Part shown: positions 5,713 through 6,464 of the stretch, one piece after another | Layout: each line of letters opens with the position of its first letter | How positions within the stretch are numbered: position 1 is the first letter of the stretch | Assembly: GCA_016926235.1 (NCBI GenBank) | Contig: JAFGOZ010000361.1 | Span: 1-6,464, forward strand | Length of the DNA stretch: 6,464 nucleotides | Source of the DNA: Bacteroidales bacterium | GTDB lineage: Bacteria > Bacteroidota > Bacteroidia > Bacteroidales > UBA10428 | Direction of reading: 5' to 3' | Position numbers and translations under genes: made by a program | Notes under the pieces: model-generated | Seen by the model: only the letters and a program-made list of their open reading frames with translations | What the model was told of the DNA's origin: nothing | Database searches by the model: none

Positions 5713-6464
5713 CTAAAAAATCTTCATACCCGAACTCATACAATTATCTGCTCCATAAGAAAGATTAACCCGGTCACTTGCCCAATTAACAATAGTACAT
5801 ATTCTATCACGATAAAAATTGTTACCAAATAGTATTGCACCTCCTCCTATTCCGACAAACTCAACACATGACACTCGATTATTCCACCCAGGTGGCATAA
5901 AAGGTAAGAACTTAGGCATAATACAACATTTACCTGAACCAACACCTGGAACATAATGATCTTCATAAAGAGTTACAAAAATTGACATACTTGATTTTTG
6001 ATTCATAGTTTCATTAAACAAAGAATCATAAACAAAGACTTCGCGTTCTAGATAGCGCTGGGGCATAACATTTGTTTTTTCAAATTCTTCAATGACTCCT
6101 GATGTTTCGGCAAAACTGCTCATTATCTTTTCAAAATCTAAAAGTTCTTTAAGTTTCAGATTATTTGCATCACCAAAAGCAACATATTTATCCTCAGAAG
6201 TATAAGCACGCTTCTCCACTTCCAGTTCATTTTCATCGCTTTTCAAACTATTGGTTCTATAAACCTCTATCAAAATAATATTTGACAGATTTGAGTCAAA
6301 ATCATTAGCATGAACTTTTTCGTCGTCAATATAATAGCTTATAAGACTTGTAGACGTAGACTCATCGTCAGCTACTTCTTGATTTTCAATATCAATTTCT
6401 GATAAACCATCATCATTCTCACACGAATTAAACAATACCATCCCTGCACAAACAAGGGCAAACA
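5713..6464 (-). CDS. Lipoprotein with C-terminal beta/gamma-crystallin-like domain (5' end outside window)
   Basis: The frame is open through the right edge. The first ATG in the window (6439-6441) is not the start: the codons before it read FALVCAG and continue into MVLFNSC, which together form a lipoprotein signal core with lipobox Cys at codon 6421-6423, so the true start is beyond 6464. Counting from that Met as 1, Cys7 is followed by ENDDG, an acidic stretch like the surface-export signals of Bacteroidota lipoproteins. Residues about 13-150 are acidic, helix-rich and unrecognised. Residues about 152-242 look like a beta/gamma-crystallin fold: SIFVTLYEDHYVPG contains the Y-x6-G Greek-key signature (159-166), and two N/D-N/D-x-x-S/T-S-type calcium motifs are visible, NNRVSC (187-192, last Ser replaced by Cys) and a perfect DNCMSS (232-237). 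Five Cys fall in this domain (172, 173, 192, 215, 234), suggesting disulfides. Stop is TAG at 5713-5715. A calcium-stabilised, surface-exposed structural or binding role is inferred, not shown. Confidence 0.75.
   Translation of the reverse strand, partial: FALVCAGMVLFNSCENDDGLSEIDIENQEVADDESTSTSLISYYIDDEKVHANDFDSNLSNIILIEVYRTNSLKSDENELEVEKRAYTSEDKYVAFGDANNLKLKELLDFEKIMSSFAETSGVIEEFEKTNVMPQRYLEREVFVYDSLFNETMNQKSSMSIFVTLYEDHYVPGVGSGKCCIMPKFLPFMPPGWNNRVSCVEFVGIGGGAILFGNNFYRDRICTIVNWASDRVNLSYGADNCMSSGMKIF

Noticed and set aside
5616..5715. Nine-base direct repeat TATATACTA at 5616-5624 and 5707-5715, as possible target-site duplication or operator pair
   Set aside because: Short and purely AT-rich; no mobile element or inverted ends between the copies, so chance is sufficient.

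Overview
The window looks like AT-rich Bacteroidota DNA, probably a free-living or marine-type member of the phylum; I cannot name a genus. The clearest signs are a TonB-dependent receptor with an N-terminal carboxypeptidase-regulatory-like domain, a partner lipoprotein of the DUF4249 type, lipoprotein signals ending in SC, signal peptides ending in Gln (FSQ, FAQ, HAQ), and A-rich rather than Shine-Dalgarno-like leaders. Every supported gene is on the minus strand, so transcription runs from the right edge to the left edge.

In transcription order: (1) 5713 to the right edge, a lipoprotein cut off by the window edge, with a C-terminal region that reads as a beta/gamma-crystallin-like Greek-key domain; (2) 4946-5605, a 219-aa outer-membrane beta-barrel candidate followed by a good intrinsic terminator at 4881-4917; (3) 4501-4945, a long intergenic stretch holding that terminator, a G8/C8 tract, a doubtful small ORF and a strong hairpin just before the next gene; (4) 3952-4500 and 3450-3938, a tandem pair of related small exported beta-rich proteins; (5) 2542-3432, a DUF4249 lipoprotein; (6) 183-2534, a complete TonB-dependent receptor; (7) 1-163, the first 54 codons of a paralog of the 219-aa protein, running off the left edge.

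Genes 4 to 7 are separated by 13, 17, 7 and 19 bp and should form one operon, with all products exported to the periplasm or outer membrane. The receptor plus DUF4249 lipoprotein is the recognisable core, likely an energised import system of unknown substrate; the small barrels are unrecognised accessories. Two details deserve attention. The second tandem paralog seems to have lost its last five residues, including the terminal Phe, through a one-base frameshift. Copies of the 219-aa family lie on both sides of the receptor block, which suggests duplication within the locus.
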